64,000 bases of DNA, taken from the NCBI RefSeq assembly GCF_900109045.1, contig NZ_FNYL01000004.1, positions 480,055-544,054 of the forward strand, written 5' to 3'. This document shows positions 51,862 to 60,899 of this stretch, piece by piece; the first letter of the stretch is position 1, and each line of letters opens with the position of its first letter. The notes under the pieces are model-generated. The model ran no database searches. It worked only from the letters and a program-made list of their open reading frames with translations, and was not told the DNA's origin. The position numbers were made by a program, and so were the translations under genes. Source of the DNA: Dyadobacter sp. SG02. Its GTDB lineage: Bacteria; Bacteroidota; Bacteroidia; Cytophagales; Spirosomataceae.

Positions 51862-53781
51862 ATGTCTGCATCATTACTCATCCTGATTCCGCTGCTGCCG
51901 CTCGCCGGCTTTCTGATCAACGGAATAGGATTTCCCAATATTCCCAAAGGCGCAGTCGGCATTATCGGAACCTTGGCGGTAGTCGCCAGTTTTGTGTTGT
52001 CTGTAATGACCTTCAATGCATTTGTAGCGGCCGGTAGCCAGCCCTTTATCGTGCCTCTTTTCGACTGGATCACCGTCGGCGACCTCAACATTCCGTTCTC
52101 ATTCCAGGTCGATCAGCTTTCGTTGCTAATGCTGATGATCATCACCGGCGTAGGCTCGCTGATCCACATTTATTCGATCGGCTACATGCACCACGATTCG
52201 GGTTTCGGTAAATTTTTCGCTTACCTGAACCTGTTTTTGTTTTTCATGCTCCTGCTGGTGCTCGGTTCAAACTACGTAATCATGTTCATCGGCTGGGAAG
52301 GTGTGGGTCTTTGCTCTTACCTGCTCATCGGTTTCTGGAACAAGAACACCAACTACAACAATGCAGCCCGTAAGGCATTCATTATGAACCGCGTGGGCGA
52401 CCTGGGCTTCCTCCTGGGTATCTTCACGATCATCGCTACATTTGGCTCCGTTGAATACACTGAGGTTTTCAGCAAGGCCGCAGCCGGCTTCCAGGTAGGC
52501 GATCCGGTGATCATTACCATTACGTTATTTCTTTTTGTGGGTGCAATGGGTAAATCGGCTCAGATTCCCCTGTACACCTGGCTACCCGACGCTATGGCGG
52601 GCCCGACACCGGTTTCTGCCCTGATTCACGCCGCTACGATGGTTACGGCGGGTATTTACATGGTGATCCGCTCCAACGTGCTCTATTCGCTGGCACCTTC
52701 CACGCTCGAAATCGTGGGTATTATCGGTGGCGCTACGGCATTGTTTGCCGCGTCGATCGGCCTTTTGCAAAACGATATTAAGAAAGTACTCGCTTACTCC
52801 ACCGTGAGTCAGCTGGGTTATATGTTCATGGGTCTGGGCGCGATGGCCTATTCGGCGTCGATGTTCCACGTCATTACCCACGCATTCTTCAAAGCATTGC
52901 TCTTCCTTGGAGCAGGTAGCGTAATCCACGCCATGTCCGACGAGCAGGATATTCGTTCAATGGGAGGTTTGAGAAAAAAATTGCCTGTTACATTCCTTAC
53001 CTTCCTGATCGCCACTATCGCGATATCCGGTATACCGCCATTTGCAGGTTTCTTCTCGAAAGATGAAATCCTGGCCCATGTTTTTGAACACAACAAAATC
53101 CTTTGGGTAATCGGTGTGCTTGGTTCGGTCATGACATCCTTCTACATGTTCCGTCTGTTGTTCCTGACGTTCTTCGGAACCTTCCGCGGCACGCACGAGC
53201 AGGAGCACCATTTACACGAATCACCCGCTTCGATGACAGTGCCTTTGATTATCCTCGCCATTCTTTCGGCTGTGGGTGGTTTCATCGGCGTTCCCGAAGC
53301 ATTGCACGGCTCGCACCAGCTGGCGCAATTCATGAGCCCGTTGTACGACCTGGCTAAAACCGCAAATCCGGCAGCATTTGAACACACTTCCCTGTCCCAT
53401 TCGGAAGAATATATGCTGATGGCCATTTCGGTAGCGGCGGCATTGATATCCGCAATTGCAGCTTACGTGATGTATGTGCAAAAAGGCGCCGTACCAGCAC
53501 CGGATTCGGAAGAGAAACCGGGCTTGCAGCGTGCGATTTATAACAAATACTATGTCGACGAGCTTTACGATTCGGTATTTGTGAAACCCATCAAGACACT
53601 TTCCAACATTCTGTACAGCTTCGGCGAGATCTTTATCGACCTGATCATCGATGCGGTTGTAAGACTCGTGTCCCTGGGCGCCAAGCTGTTGAGAAAAACA
53701 CAATCCGGCTCTACCGGCGAATACGTTTTCGCGATGGTGATCGGCATTGTGGTCATATTATTCTGGAAGCTGTTACTCTGA
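51862..53781 (+). CDS. nuoL: NADH-quinone oxidoreductase subunit L
   Basis: Antiporter-like complex I subunit, 639 residues with about 14 core helices and a long C-terminal lateral extension ending in another helix (FAMVIGIVVILFWKLL). The antiporter core is visible in IGWEGVGLCSYLLIGFW, GAMGKSAQIPLYTWLPDAM, and GPTPVSALIHAATMVTAG. The chain matches canonical NuoL length. It starts 52 nt after nuoK and is followed by nuoM. Confidence 0.96.
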   Translation: MSASLLILIPLLPLAGFLINGIGFPNIPKGAVGIIGTLAVVASFVLSVMTFNAFVAAGSQPFIVPLFDWITVGDLNIPFSFQVDQLSLLMLMIITGVGSLIHIYSIGYMHHDSGFGKFFAYLNLFLFFMLLLVLGSNYVIMFIGWEGVGLCSYLLIGFWNKNTNYNNAARKAFIMNRVGDLGFLLGIFTIIATFGSVEYTEVFSKAAAGFQVGDPVIITITLFLFVGAMGKSAQIPLYTWLPDAMAGPTPVSALIHAATMVTAGIYMVIRSNVLYSLAPSTLEIVGIIGGATALFAASIGLLQNDIKKVLAYSTVSQLGYMFMGLGAMAYSASMFHVITHAFFKALLFLGAGSVIHAMSDEQDIRSMGGLRKKLPVTFLTFLIATIAISGIPPFAGFFSKDEILAHVFEHNKILWVIGVLGSVMTSFYMFRLLFLTFFGTFRGTHEQEHHLHESPASMTVPLIILAILSAVGGFIGVPEALHGSHQLAQFMSPLYDLAKTANPAAFEHTSLSHSEEYMLMAISVAAALISAIAAYVMYVQKGAVPAPDSEEKPGLQRAIYNKYYVDELYDSVFVKPIKTLSNILYSFGEIFIDLIIDAVVRLVSLGAKLLRKTQSGSTGEYVFAMVIGIVVILFWKLLL

Positions 53782-53835
53782 TCCGATCATCCATCAATCC
53801 GTTTCCTATTAGTTTCGGACCGTCGACTTGAAAAT

Positions 53836-55284
53836 ATGCTTACTCTTCTTTTAATACTTTTACCGATAGCGGCAGGCGTTATTACCCTCCTGGCCGGCGA
53901 ACGCCTGGCTAAGCAGCTTGCGCTGGTTGGTGGCCTCGCATCACTGGGCGTCGCTGTTTTCACCTGGCTGCAATTCGACCCTGCGGCAGGTTCCCAGTTC
54001 GGATTCAAATATGCCTGGGTAGCGTCCGGAGGCATTTCTTTTGCTGCCGGTATCGACGGTATCAGCATGCTGCTCGTATTGCTCACGACTTTCCTGACGC
54101 CGCTGATCATCCTTTCGGCTTTTAAAAACGAGTATAAAAATCCCTCGGCATTCTATTCGCTGATCCTGTTCATGGAAGCGGCGCTCATCGGCGTTTTCAC
54201 TGCTAGCGACGCATTCGTTTTCTACCTGTTCTTCGAAGCCGCATTGATCCCGGTTTACTTCCTGGCGGCGACCTGGGGTGGAGAGAACCGCATAAAGGTT
54301 ACATTCAAGTTCTTCATTTACACCATGTTCGGAAGCTTGTTCATGTTCGTGGCACTGGTTTATCTTTATTACCAGACACCGGGCACACATACTTCTGAAA
54401 TAACCGCCTTTTACCAATTGCAACTGAGCCCCTCGGCACAAGGTTTCGTGTTCTGGGCATTCTTCATTGCATTTGCCATTAAAATGCCGCTTTTCCCTTT
54501 CCATACCTGGCAGCCGGACACTTACACCGAGTCGCCTACCGCGGCTACGATGCTGTTGTCAGGTATTATGCTTAAAATGGGGGTTTACGGTCTGATCCGC
54601 CTGCTGCTGCCGATCGTGCCGCTGGGCATGGAACAATGGGGCTTCCTGGCAATGATCCTTTCCGTGATCGGCATTATCTACGGTTCCATTATCGCGATCC
54701 AGCAGAGCGATATGAAAACGCTCATCGCCTACTCGTCCTTCGCGCACGTGGGACTGATGGCCGCCGGCGTATTCTCTTCTTCATTGAATGGCTTGCAAGG
54801 CGCATTGATCCAGATGCTGGCACACGGTATCAACGTGATAGGCCTCTTCTTCATCGTCGACATTATCTATTCAAGAACCAAAACCCGGTACCTCGACCAG
54901 CTCGGGGGCATTACCCAAAGCACGCCGCATCTGAGCGTGTATTTCATGATATTACTGCTCGGAAGCGTTGCATTGCCACTTACCAACGGTTTTGTGGGTG
55001 AATTCCTGTTGCTTTCAAGTGTATTCCAATACAAAGGCTGGCTGGGCGCTGTGGCCGGTCTGACGATCATTCTCGGTTCGGTGTACATGCTCCGTCTTTT
55101 CCAGAAATCCATGTTCGGGCCGAAATCGAAATGGGTGGAAGGCTTCCAGGACCTTACTGCCAGCGAGCGCGCCGTACTGCTGCCGCTGGTAATCATGGTA
55201 TTCTGGATCGGTATTTACCCAAGCACATTCCTGAAAATAACCGAGCCTGCTGTAAACCAATTGTTGCAACTGGTCAATAACTAA
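53836..55284 (+). CDS. nuoM: NADH-quinone oxidoreductase subunit M
   Basis: Antiporter-like membrane subunit of complex I, 482 residues. Conserved segments are YLFFEAALIPVYFLAATWG, KMPLFPFHTWQPDTYTESPT, and LIAYSSFAHVGLMAAGVFS, which carry the pumping Glu and Lys residues of the family. The start is 54 nt downstream of nuoL and the stop 9 nt before nuoN, so the order K-L-M-N is maintained. Confidence 0.96.
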   Translation: MLTLLLILLPIAAGVITLLAGERLAKQLALVGGLASLGVAVFTWLQFDPAAGSQFGFKYAWVASGGISFAAGIDGISMLLVLLTTFLTPLIILSAFKNEYKNPSAFYSLILFMEAALIGVFTASDAFVFYLFFEAALIPVYFLAATWGGENRIKVTFKFFIYTMFGSLFMFVALVYLYYQTPGTHTSEITAFYQLQLSPSAQGFVFWAFFIAFAIKMPLFPFHTWQPDTYTESPTAATMLLSGIMLKMGVYGLIRLLLPIVPLGMEQWGFLAMILSVIGIIYGSIIAIQQSDMKTLIAYSSFAHVGLMAAGVFSSSLNGLQGALIQMLAHGINVIGLFFIVDIIYSRTKTRYLDQLGGITQSTPHLSVYFMILLLGSVALPLTNGFVGEFLLLSSVFQYKGWLGAVAGLTIILGSVYMLRLFQKSMFGPKSKWVEGFQDLTASERAVLLPLVIMVFWIGIYPSTFLKITEPAVNQLLQLVNN

Positions 55285-55293
55285 GTTAAGAAT

Positions 55294-56688
55294 ATGTATC
55301 CCATTATATTGTTGTCGGTTTTTGGAGTAGTAACGCTTTTTCTGGGCTTTTCGAAATCCAAGAACATCCTCCTGCCATCTACCCTGCTTTTCCTGGCCAT
55401 TGCGCTGGGAAGCAACTTTATCGAATGGGGCAAAGGGCCGTTCCTGTACTTCTACGACATGCTCCGGGTCGATAACCTCACGCTCGCATTCAACGGGATC
55501 GTACTGATTTCGGCTTTCATGATCGCGGCGATCTCGGGCGGTTTCCAGGACAATGCGGATTCCGAACCGGCTGAATATTATGGATTGATGCTCTTCTCGC
55601 TTGTGGGGGCCATTATGATGATCGGCTTCGATCACCTGATCATGCTCTTCATCGGTGTCGAAATCCTCTCCGTAGCCATGTACGTGCTCACAGGAAGCAA
55701 CAAGCGTAACCTGCGCTCGAACGAGGCCGCATTGAAATACTTCCTGATGGGTGCATTCGCGACGGGCTTCATGCTATTCGGTATGACCTTGCTTTACGGC
55801 GCAACAGGTTCTTTCCAGCTTGTCGCGATCCAGGGCTTCGCGTCGAATATGTCTGTCGCTTCACAATCCTACATTTTCTACGCGGGTTTGCTGCTGCTGC
55901 TGATCGGTATGCTTTTCAAAGTGTCAGCCGCGCCGTTCCACTTCTGGACGCCGGACGTGTACGAAGGAGCGCCGACGATCTTCACTACTTTCATGTCGAC
56001 GATCGTAAAAACCGCCGGATTTGCGGCACTGTTCCGTTTGCTCAATCATACCTTTGCTATCTACAATTTCTGGTGGATCGTCATCGCGGTCATTGCCGTG
56101 CTTACATTGCTCGTGGGCAACATCGGTGCCACCAGCCAGAACAGCTTTAAAAGGATGCTTGCCTACTCGGGTATTTCGCATGCCGGTTACCTGCTGATCG
56201 CGCTTACCGCCCTTACCAAGCCGACTCAAAACGCCATTATCTTTTACTCACTCGCCTACTCTTTGTCGACCATCGCCGCATTTGGCGTGTTAATGCTCGT
56301 CTCGAAGGAAAAAGCCATCGAAGGGCAGCCCAACGAGCGCTACGAAGCATTCAATGGACTGGCCAAACAAAATCCTTTATTGGCTTTCGTGTTGGCAGTT
56401 TCCATGCTTTCTCTGGCGGGTATCCCGCTCACAGCCGGGTTCTGGGGTAAATTCTTCATATTCACCAGCGCAGCGGAGCGTGGCATTATCTGGATCGCCG
56501 TCATCGCTGTTTTGATGTCGACAGTCGGTATTTACTACTATTTCCGGGTGATTATCTCTTCTTATTTCAAAGAAGGGGACACTGTAAGGATCCGCGTGGC
56601 GCCATTTTACCAGATCATCCTGGTACTGGCTACTTTCCTGACAATCCTGTTCGGTCTTGCGCCGGGTATTTTCGAAAAACTGATCTAA
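55294..56688 (+). CDS. nuoN: NADH-quinone oxidoreductase subunit N
   Basis: Antiporter-like complex I subunit, 464 residues with about 14 helices. Conserved segments are MLFIGVEILSVAMYVLTGS (the pumping Glu), FKVSAAPFHFWTPDVYEGAP and RMLAYSGISHAGYLLIAL. It closes the nuoKLMN operon and is followed by a very good terminator. Confidence 0.96.
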   Translation: MYPIILLSVFGVVTLFLGFSKSKNILLPSTLLFLAIALGSNFIEWGKGPFLYFYDMLRVDNLTLAFNGIVLISAFMIAAISGGFQDNADSEPAEYYGLMLFSLVGAIMMIGFDHLIMLFIGVEILSVAMYVLTGSNKRNLRSNEAALKYFLMGAFATGFMLFGMTLLYGATGSFQLVAIQGFASNMSVASQSYIFYAGLLLLLIGMLFKVSAAPFHFWTPDVYEGAPTIFTTFMSTIVKTAGFAALFRLLNHTFAIYNFWWIVIAVIAVLTLLVGNIGATSQNSFKRMLAYSGISHAGYLLIALTALTKPTQNAIIFYSLAYSLSTIAAFGVLMLVSKEKAIEGQPNERYEAFNGLAKQNPLLAFVLAVSMLSLAGIPLTAGFWGKFFIFTSAAERGIIWIAVIAVLMSTVGIYYYFRVIISSYFKEGDTVRIRVAPFYQIILVLATFLTILFGLAPGIFEKLI

Positions 56689-56713
56689 AAAATTTGTAGA
56701 TATTACCTTTTGA

Positions 56714-56744
56714 AAATCGCCGTACATCCTACGGCGATTTTTTT
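56714..56744 (+). terminator. Terminator of the nuoKLMN operon
   Basis: Perfect 11-bp stem AAATCGCCGTA (56714-56724) with TACGGCGATTT (56730-56740), 5-nt loop, followed by TTTT. Confidence 0.9.
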
Positions 56745-56803
56745 GTTACCAAACTTTCAGACGTACGTATCAAGGGTATCTGTAATTTAAAAAACGATAC
56801 CCG

Positions 56804-57964
56804 ATGCAAACACCACAACACACTTACGCGTCATTCACATTCAGGCCGGAAGACCTGCTCGGCCGCGAGCCCATTGTTCTGGACCTGGAAAATGCCATTC
56901 CGGAAATCCATGGCCGCATTGTCATGATTACCGGTGCTGCCGGCACGATTGGCAGCGAGCTCGCGGCACAGGTATGCGCCTACGTGCCCGCGACGGTGAT
57001 ATTGGTCGACCAGGCGGAAACAGCCCTTTACGAGCTCGATTATCAGCTCAGACAACAATTTCCCCAAACCGACATCTCCTGCCACATAGCCAGTATCACC
57101 GACGCGTTACGCATGGCCGAGCTGTTTTCCCGAAATAACATTCACATCATTTTCCACACCGCAGCTTACAAGCACGTGCCATTCATGGAACGGCACCCTT
57201 ACGAGGCGATCAAAACCAATATATTCGGCACGGAAATCCTTGCCGATCTGGCAGTGTCCTACCGCGTCGGGAAATTCATTTACATTTCCACGGACAAGTC
57301 CGTCAGGCCCGCCAGCGTAATGGGCGCCACGAAACGTTTCGCCGAACTTTACCTGCAATACCTGAGCCATGAATATCCCGGACAGACCCAATTCATTATC
57401 ACGCGATTCGGAAATGTACTGGGCTCCAACGGCTCGTTCCTGATCCGGTTCGCACAGCAGATCCGGGAAGGCGGGCCTGTTACCGTCACCGATCCGCTCG
57501 CGCAGCGGTACCTGATGACGGTCGCCGAAGCATGCCAGCTCGTACTCCAAGCGACGGCTACAAGCGACGGTAGCGAAATCCTGACGTTTGACATGGGTAA
57601 ACCTGTCCGGATCGCCGATGTGGCACGAAAAATGATCCGGCTTGCGGGGTTGGAGCCTGGAATGGACATTCTGATCCGCTTTACCGGATTACGGCCGGGC
57701 GAAAAACTGAGCGAAGAACTAAATCGCGATGAGTCGGAAGCAACTCCAACAGGACAGCTCAGAGCCGTCCGTTTTTCGGGGCCGGCCGAACAATGCATGC
57801 GTTACGCGATGTCGGCATTGCAGAAAGCGCTTGATTCGGGTCGGGCCGAGCAAATGGTGGAGGTCCTCAAAATGGTGATCCCGGAGTACATCAGTGCCAA
57901 TTCGCCATTTACGAAGCTGGATGATGTGCGTGCCGGGCAGCCTGTGTTGACCACCGACCGCTGA
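56804..57964 (+). CDS. Soluble CapD/WbpM-type nucleotide-sugar dehydratase domain
   Basis: SDR-type enzyme, likely a UDP-GlcNAc 4,6-dehydratase or relative. The cofactor motif GAAGTIGSELA is at 44-54. The active site STDKSVRPASVMGATK (162-177) has Met173 in place of the classical Tyr, with Lys177, as in membrane-bound CapD, WbpM and PglF. The chain of 386 residues begins with RPEDLLGREPIVLD, which in full-length CapD proteins (about 600 residues) is the linker after the membrane helices, so the N-terminal membrane domain is missing here. No other glycan genes are adjacent. Confidence 0.85.
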   Translation: MQTPQHTYASFTFRPEDLLGREPIVLDLENAIPEIHGRIVMITGAAGTIGSELAAQVCAYVPATVILVDQAETALYELDYQLRQQFPQTDISCHIASITDALRMAELFSRNNIHIIFHTAAYKHVPFMERHPYEAIKTNIFGTEILADLAVSYRVGKFIYISTDKSVRPASVMGATKRFAELYLQYLSHEYPGQTQFIITRFGNVLGSNGSFLIRFAQQIREGGPVTVTDPLAQRYLMTVAEACQLVLQATATSDGSEILTFDMGKPVRIADVARKMIRLAGLEPGMDILIRFTGLRPGEKLSEELNRDESEATPTGQLRAVRFSGPAEQCMRYAMSALQKALDSGRAEQMVEVLKMVIPEYISANSPFTKLDDVRAGQPVLTTDR

Positions 57965-57990
57965 CGGCCGATGTCGGTTCAGGTGATTAA

Positions 57991-58902
57991 TTATTTCGCC
58001 GGGATGAAGCCGCTGGTCCGCATCCAATGCAGGCAACGTCCAAACCATTCGTCGAACGACGGGGTTTTGGGGTAGCCGTGCTGGCCCTGGGAGTAAATAT
58101 GCATGTCGGCGGGCACGCCTTTCGCATTCAATGCTTCGTAAAACCGAATGCTGTTCGATACCGGTACCACCGTGTCGTCGCCTGCGTGCGTGAGGTATGC
58201 GGGCGGCGTGGAGGCCGTTACCTGCAAGTCGTTGGAAAAATATTGAACGCGTTGGGCCGAAGGGGAAGCTCCGAGCAGGTTAGCCGATGAGCCCTTATGC
58301 CCGATCTTTCCTTCAAAACTGATCACCGGGTACACGAGCACCATAAAATCGGGCCGGAGACTGGTTTTTTGCGGGTTATCGATAAAAGTGCTGTCGTAAT
58401 GCGTACCGGCGGTCGAAGCGAGGTGCCCTCCCGCCGAAAAACCCATGATACCGATCTTCGCCGGATCGACCTGCCATTCCTTTGCCTTTTCGCGGACGGT
58501 TTTGATCGCTTGCTGCGCGTCCTGCAATGGGCCGATGGCCTTATCCTTCATGATACGATCGCTGGGCAGGCGGTACTTCAACACAAATGCAGCGATCCCG
58601 ACCTTATTCAATTCCTTCGCAACCCTGTAACCCTCACGATCGATTACCAGGCCGCCGTAGCCACCGCCAGGGCATACAATCATCGCTGCGCCGTTGCCCG
58701 TACCTGCCGGCGGAAGAAATACGGTCAGCGTCGGTTTCGACACATTCTTCACTGAACCTTTATCGCTGGTTTCCTGATTTTCCGCCTCGACGGCGTTCGG
58801 GATGCGGCCCGGGTAAAGTGCCATTTCGGTCTGCGCCCGGAGCGGCATCGCCAAAAACTGAACAAGGCCGAAAGCGGCCAGAAGGCTGGATATTTTTATC
58901 AT
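57991..58902 (-). CDS. Secreted alpha/beta hydrolase (acetyl-esterase/carbohydrate-esterase-like)
   Basis: Exported serine hydrolase of 303 residues. A signal peptide ends at LRAQ (about residue 24). The nucleophile elbow is IMGFSAGGHLA with catalytic Ser, and the oxyanion loop resembles CPGGGYGGL near residue 78. Acid and His follow in HAGDDTVVPV and QGQHGYPK. It resembles polysaccharide acetyl-esterases of the BD-FAE type in Bacteroidota, so removal of acetyl groups from plant glycans is possible but not proven. Confidence 0.85.
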   Translation of the reverse strand: MIKISSLLAAFGLVQFLAMPLRAQTEMALYPGRIPNAVEAENQETSDKGSVKNVSKPTLTVFLPPAGTGNGAAMIVCPGGGYGGLVIDREGYRVAKELNKVGIAAFVLKYRLPSDRIMKDKAIGPLQDAQQAIKTVREKAKEWQVDPAKIGIMGFSAGGHLASTAGTHYDSTFIDNPQKTSLRPDFMVLVYPVISFEGKIGHKGSSANLLGASPSAQRVQYFSNDLQVTASTPPAYLTHAGDDTVVPVSNSIRFYEALNAKGVPADMHIYSQGQHGYPKTPSFDEWFGRCLHWMRTSGFIPAK

Positions 58903-59269
58903 TTAATTTTTTTCTAATTCCTATTAAATATAATTTCTGGCTAAATTTCGGTTACACTGTTGACCGTTGCGACCACGCAGAACGCTCCGTTGCCCATAAT
59001 GGCCGACAGACAATGGGTTAAGACATAGTTCGACAAAATTTACCTGCGCGGCAGGCAGGGAAAACCTTCGGAGTGCGACGAACAGAATTGCACCATTCTG
59101 TGTTATTCGACTAATTCTTTTAATATTAATATAATATTTACAAGAAATTCGAAACGCGTTTGTTACTTTGTCCCATTGAACAATCAAAAAAATAACTAGT
59201 TTTGTAGAGTATCCTAATCATGCACTAGTTTCTTTGATAAGTTATAAATCGTCTTAAATCCACAAAAGA
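58903..59269. other. 367-bp AT-rich intergenic region with divergent promoters
   Basis: Lies between two divergent alpha/beta hydrolase genes. The right part holds a good plus-strand promoter (59175-59204). The left part carries a minus-strand TATATTTA, one mismatch from the -7 consensus, close to the start of the esterase gene. Only a weak minus-strand ORF crosses it, and I judged that spurious. No hairpin, repeat or RNA gene was seen. Confidence 0.5.
59175..59204 (+). promoter_or_regulatory. Promoter of the second alpha/beta hydrolase
   Basis: ATTG (59175-59178), 18 bp, then TAGTTTTG (59197-59204), close to the Bacteroidota consensus. It lies 66 bp before the start codon. Confidence 0.65.
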
Positions 59270-60043
59270 ATGAAATATACAGTACGTGCAGAGGGCAGGT
59301 TTCAGTTTATCGACGAGGGAAAGGGCGAAACATTACTGCTTTTGCATGGCCTTTTCGGTGCATTAAGCAACTGGGACGGTATTATCGACCATTTTTCCAA
59401 CCGTTACCGGGTCATTATCCCATTGCTCCCCATTTACGAGCTTCCCCCGCGTGAAGCCGGTCTGGAAGCATTGCTTGCCTTTCTGGAAGACTTTGTTTCG
59501 TTTAAAAATCTTACCAACGTTACGGCGATCGGTAATTCACTTGGCGGCCACATTGGTTTGCTTTATACACTGAAAAACCAGGAGAATGTACAGCGCCTGG
59601 TACTCACGGGCAGCTCGGGCCTCTTCGAAAACTCGATGGGCGGCTCGTTCCCGAAACGTGGAAGTTATGATTATATCAAGGAACGCGTAGCCTATACCTT
59701 CTATGATCCGGAAGTGGCCACCAAGGACCTGATCGACGAAGTGTTCGAAACTACTTCCAGCATTCCGAAATGCATGAGCATCGTAGGTATAGCGAAATCG
59801 GCCCAGCGCCACAATCTCGCCAAGGATTTACACCAGATTACCGTTCCTACCCTGCTCGTTTGGGGCCTCAACGACACCATTACGCCGCCACATGTAGGCT
59901 ACGAGTTCAATCGCCTCATCGCTAATTCCGAATTGTACTTTATCGACAAATGCTGCCACGCACCGATGATGGAGCATCCGCACGAGTTCAATGTGATCCT
60001 CGAAAGCTTCCTGGAAAAAGACGTGCCGGTGCCGGTAGCATAA
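59270..60043 (+). CDS. Alpha/beta fold hydrolase, cytoplasmic
   Basis: Hydrolase of 257 residues, no signal peptide. The nucleophile elbow is IGNSLGGHIG with catalytic Ser near residue 90, and an oxyanion turn LHGLFGALSNWDG comes earlier. The late loop LLVWGLNDTITPP supplies the acid, and a His appears in IDKCCHAPMMEHP. Substrate could be an ester, lactone or C-C bond of an aromatic ring-cleavage product; sequence cannot tell. A strong promoter precedes it. Confidence 0.85.
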   Translation: MKYTVRAEGRFQFIDEGKGETLLLLHGLFGALSNWDGIIDHFSNRYRVIIPLLPIYELPPREAGLEALLAFLEDFVSFKNLTNVTAIGNSLGGHIGLLYTLKNQENVQRLVLTGSSGLFENSMGGSFPKRGSYDYIKERVAYTFYDPEVATKDLIDEVFETTSSIPKCMSIVGIAKSAQRHNLAKDLHQITVPTLLVWGLNDTITPPHVGYEFNRLIANSELYFIDKCCHAPMMEHPHEFNVILESFLEKDVPVPVA

Positions 60044-60132
60044 AACCCGGGAATTCCGGGAAAATTTCTTTTGTTACGATAGTTGATCTATATATTGTTT
60101 TTTTATAGCTTCGAAAAATGACGTTCTGACCC

Positions 60133-60804
60133 ATGCTCGCAGCCAATCTGATAAATCCAATGATTCCCGTACTGAAACCGAACGATTCGGTGGGCACGGC
60201 TTTGGACTGGATGGACGAGTTTGGCGTGAAGCAGCTGGTCATCGCCGAATCCGGCGTTTATCAGGGAGTCGTTTCCGAGGACATTCTCTTCGACATCACG
60301 GATATTTCCGAACAGCTTTCGAAGGTAATCATTCAGCATAAGGACATTTTCGCGACCGAGGACCAGCACCCTTACGAGCTGCTCCGGTTGGTAAATCAAT
60401 TCGGCCTGCTGATCATCCCTGTACTTCACGAAGACCGGAGTTTCGCCGGCAGCATTCTGGTCGCCGACCTTGTTGAACATTTCGTGAATGAGCTGGGCGT
60501 ACAGGAAAAAGGAGCCGTGATCGTCCTTAAAATAGCTGAAAGAAGCTACTCGCTTTCTGAAATCAGCCGATTGATAGAATCTAATGGCGTCAAGATCCTG
60601 AGCAGCTACTATTCTTCGGGAGAAGTTTACGATCCTACCAACGAGGCCCGGCTGACGCTCAAACTAAACCGGACGCACATTACCCCTATCATCGCCACGC
60701 TCGAACGCTTCGGGTACGAAATCGAAGAAGCGCACGCCAACGATCCTATTGAAAGCCTCGACCAGGAGCGCCTCGATATGCTTTTGCGCTATCTGGCTAC
60801 CTAG
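60133..60804 (+). CDS. CBS domain protein
   Basis: Cytoplasmic regulatory protein of 223 residues built of two CBS motifs in the first 120 residues (NLINPMIPVLKPNDSVGTALD and FATEDQHPYELLRLVNQFGL), followed by an ACT-like region (AVIVLKIAERSYSLSEISRLIES). Paired CBS domains bind adenosyl compounds such as AMP, ATP or NAD and regulate partner enzymes. It lies upstream of nadK, separated by a promoter, so a link with nucleotide metabolism is tempting but unproven. Confidence 0.82.
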   Translation: MLAANLINPMIPVLKPNDSVGTALDWMDEFGVKQLVIAESGVYQGVVSEDILFDITDISEQLSKVIIQHKDIFATEDQHPYELLRLVNQFGLLIIPVLHEDRSFAGSILVADLVEHFVNELGVQEKGAVIVLKIAERSYSLSEISRLIESNGVKILSSYYSSGEVYDPTNEARLTLKLNRTHITPIIATLERFGYEIEEAHANDPIESLDQERLDMLLRYLAT

Positions 60805-60838
60805 CACTTGCCCGGCGTCCCCAAATGTACACGCAGCT

Positions 60839-60869
60839 TTTGAATCGCCCCTTTTGTCGTGTATCTTTC
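60839..60869 (+). promoter_or_regulatory. Promoter of nadK
   Basis: TTTG (60839-60842), exactly 19 bp, then TATCTTTC (60862-60869), one mismatch from TAnnTTTG. It is 31 bp before the nadK start. Confidence 0.7.
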
Positions 60870-60899
60870 GGCTGAAACCACACGTTTTATTTTTTCTTC

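Noticed and set aside
58924..59187. 87-residue minus-strand ORF in the intergenic region
   Set aside because: Lies in promoter-rich DNA, no conserved pattern, ends close to another gene start.
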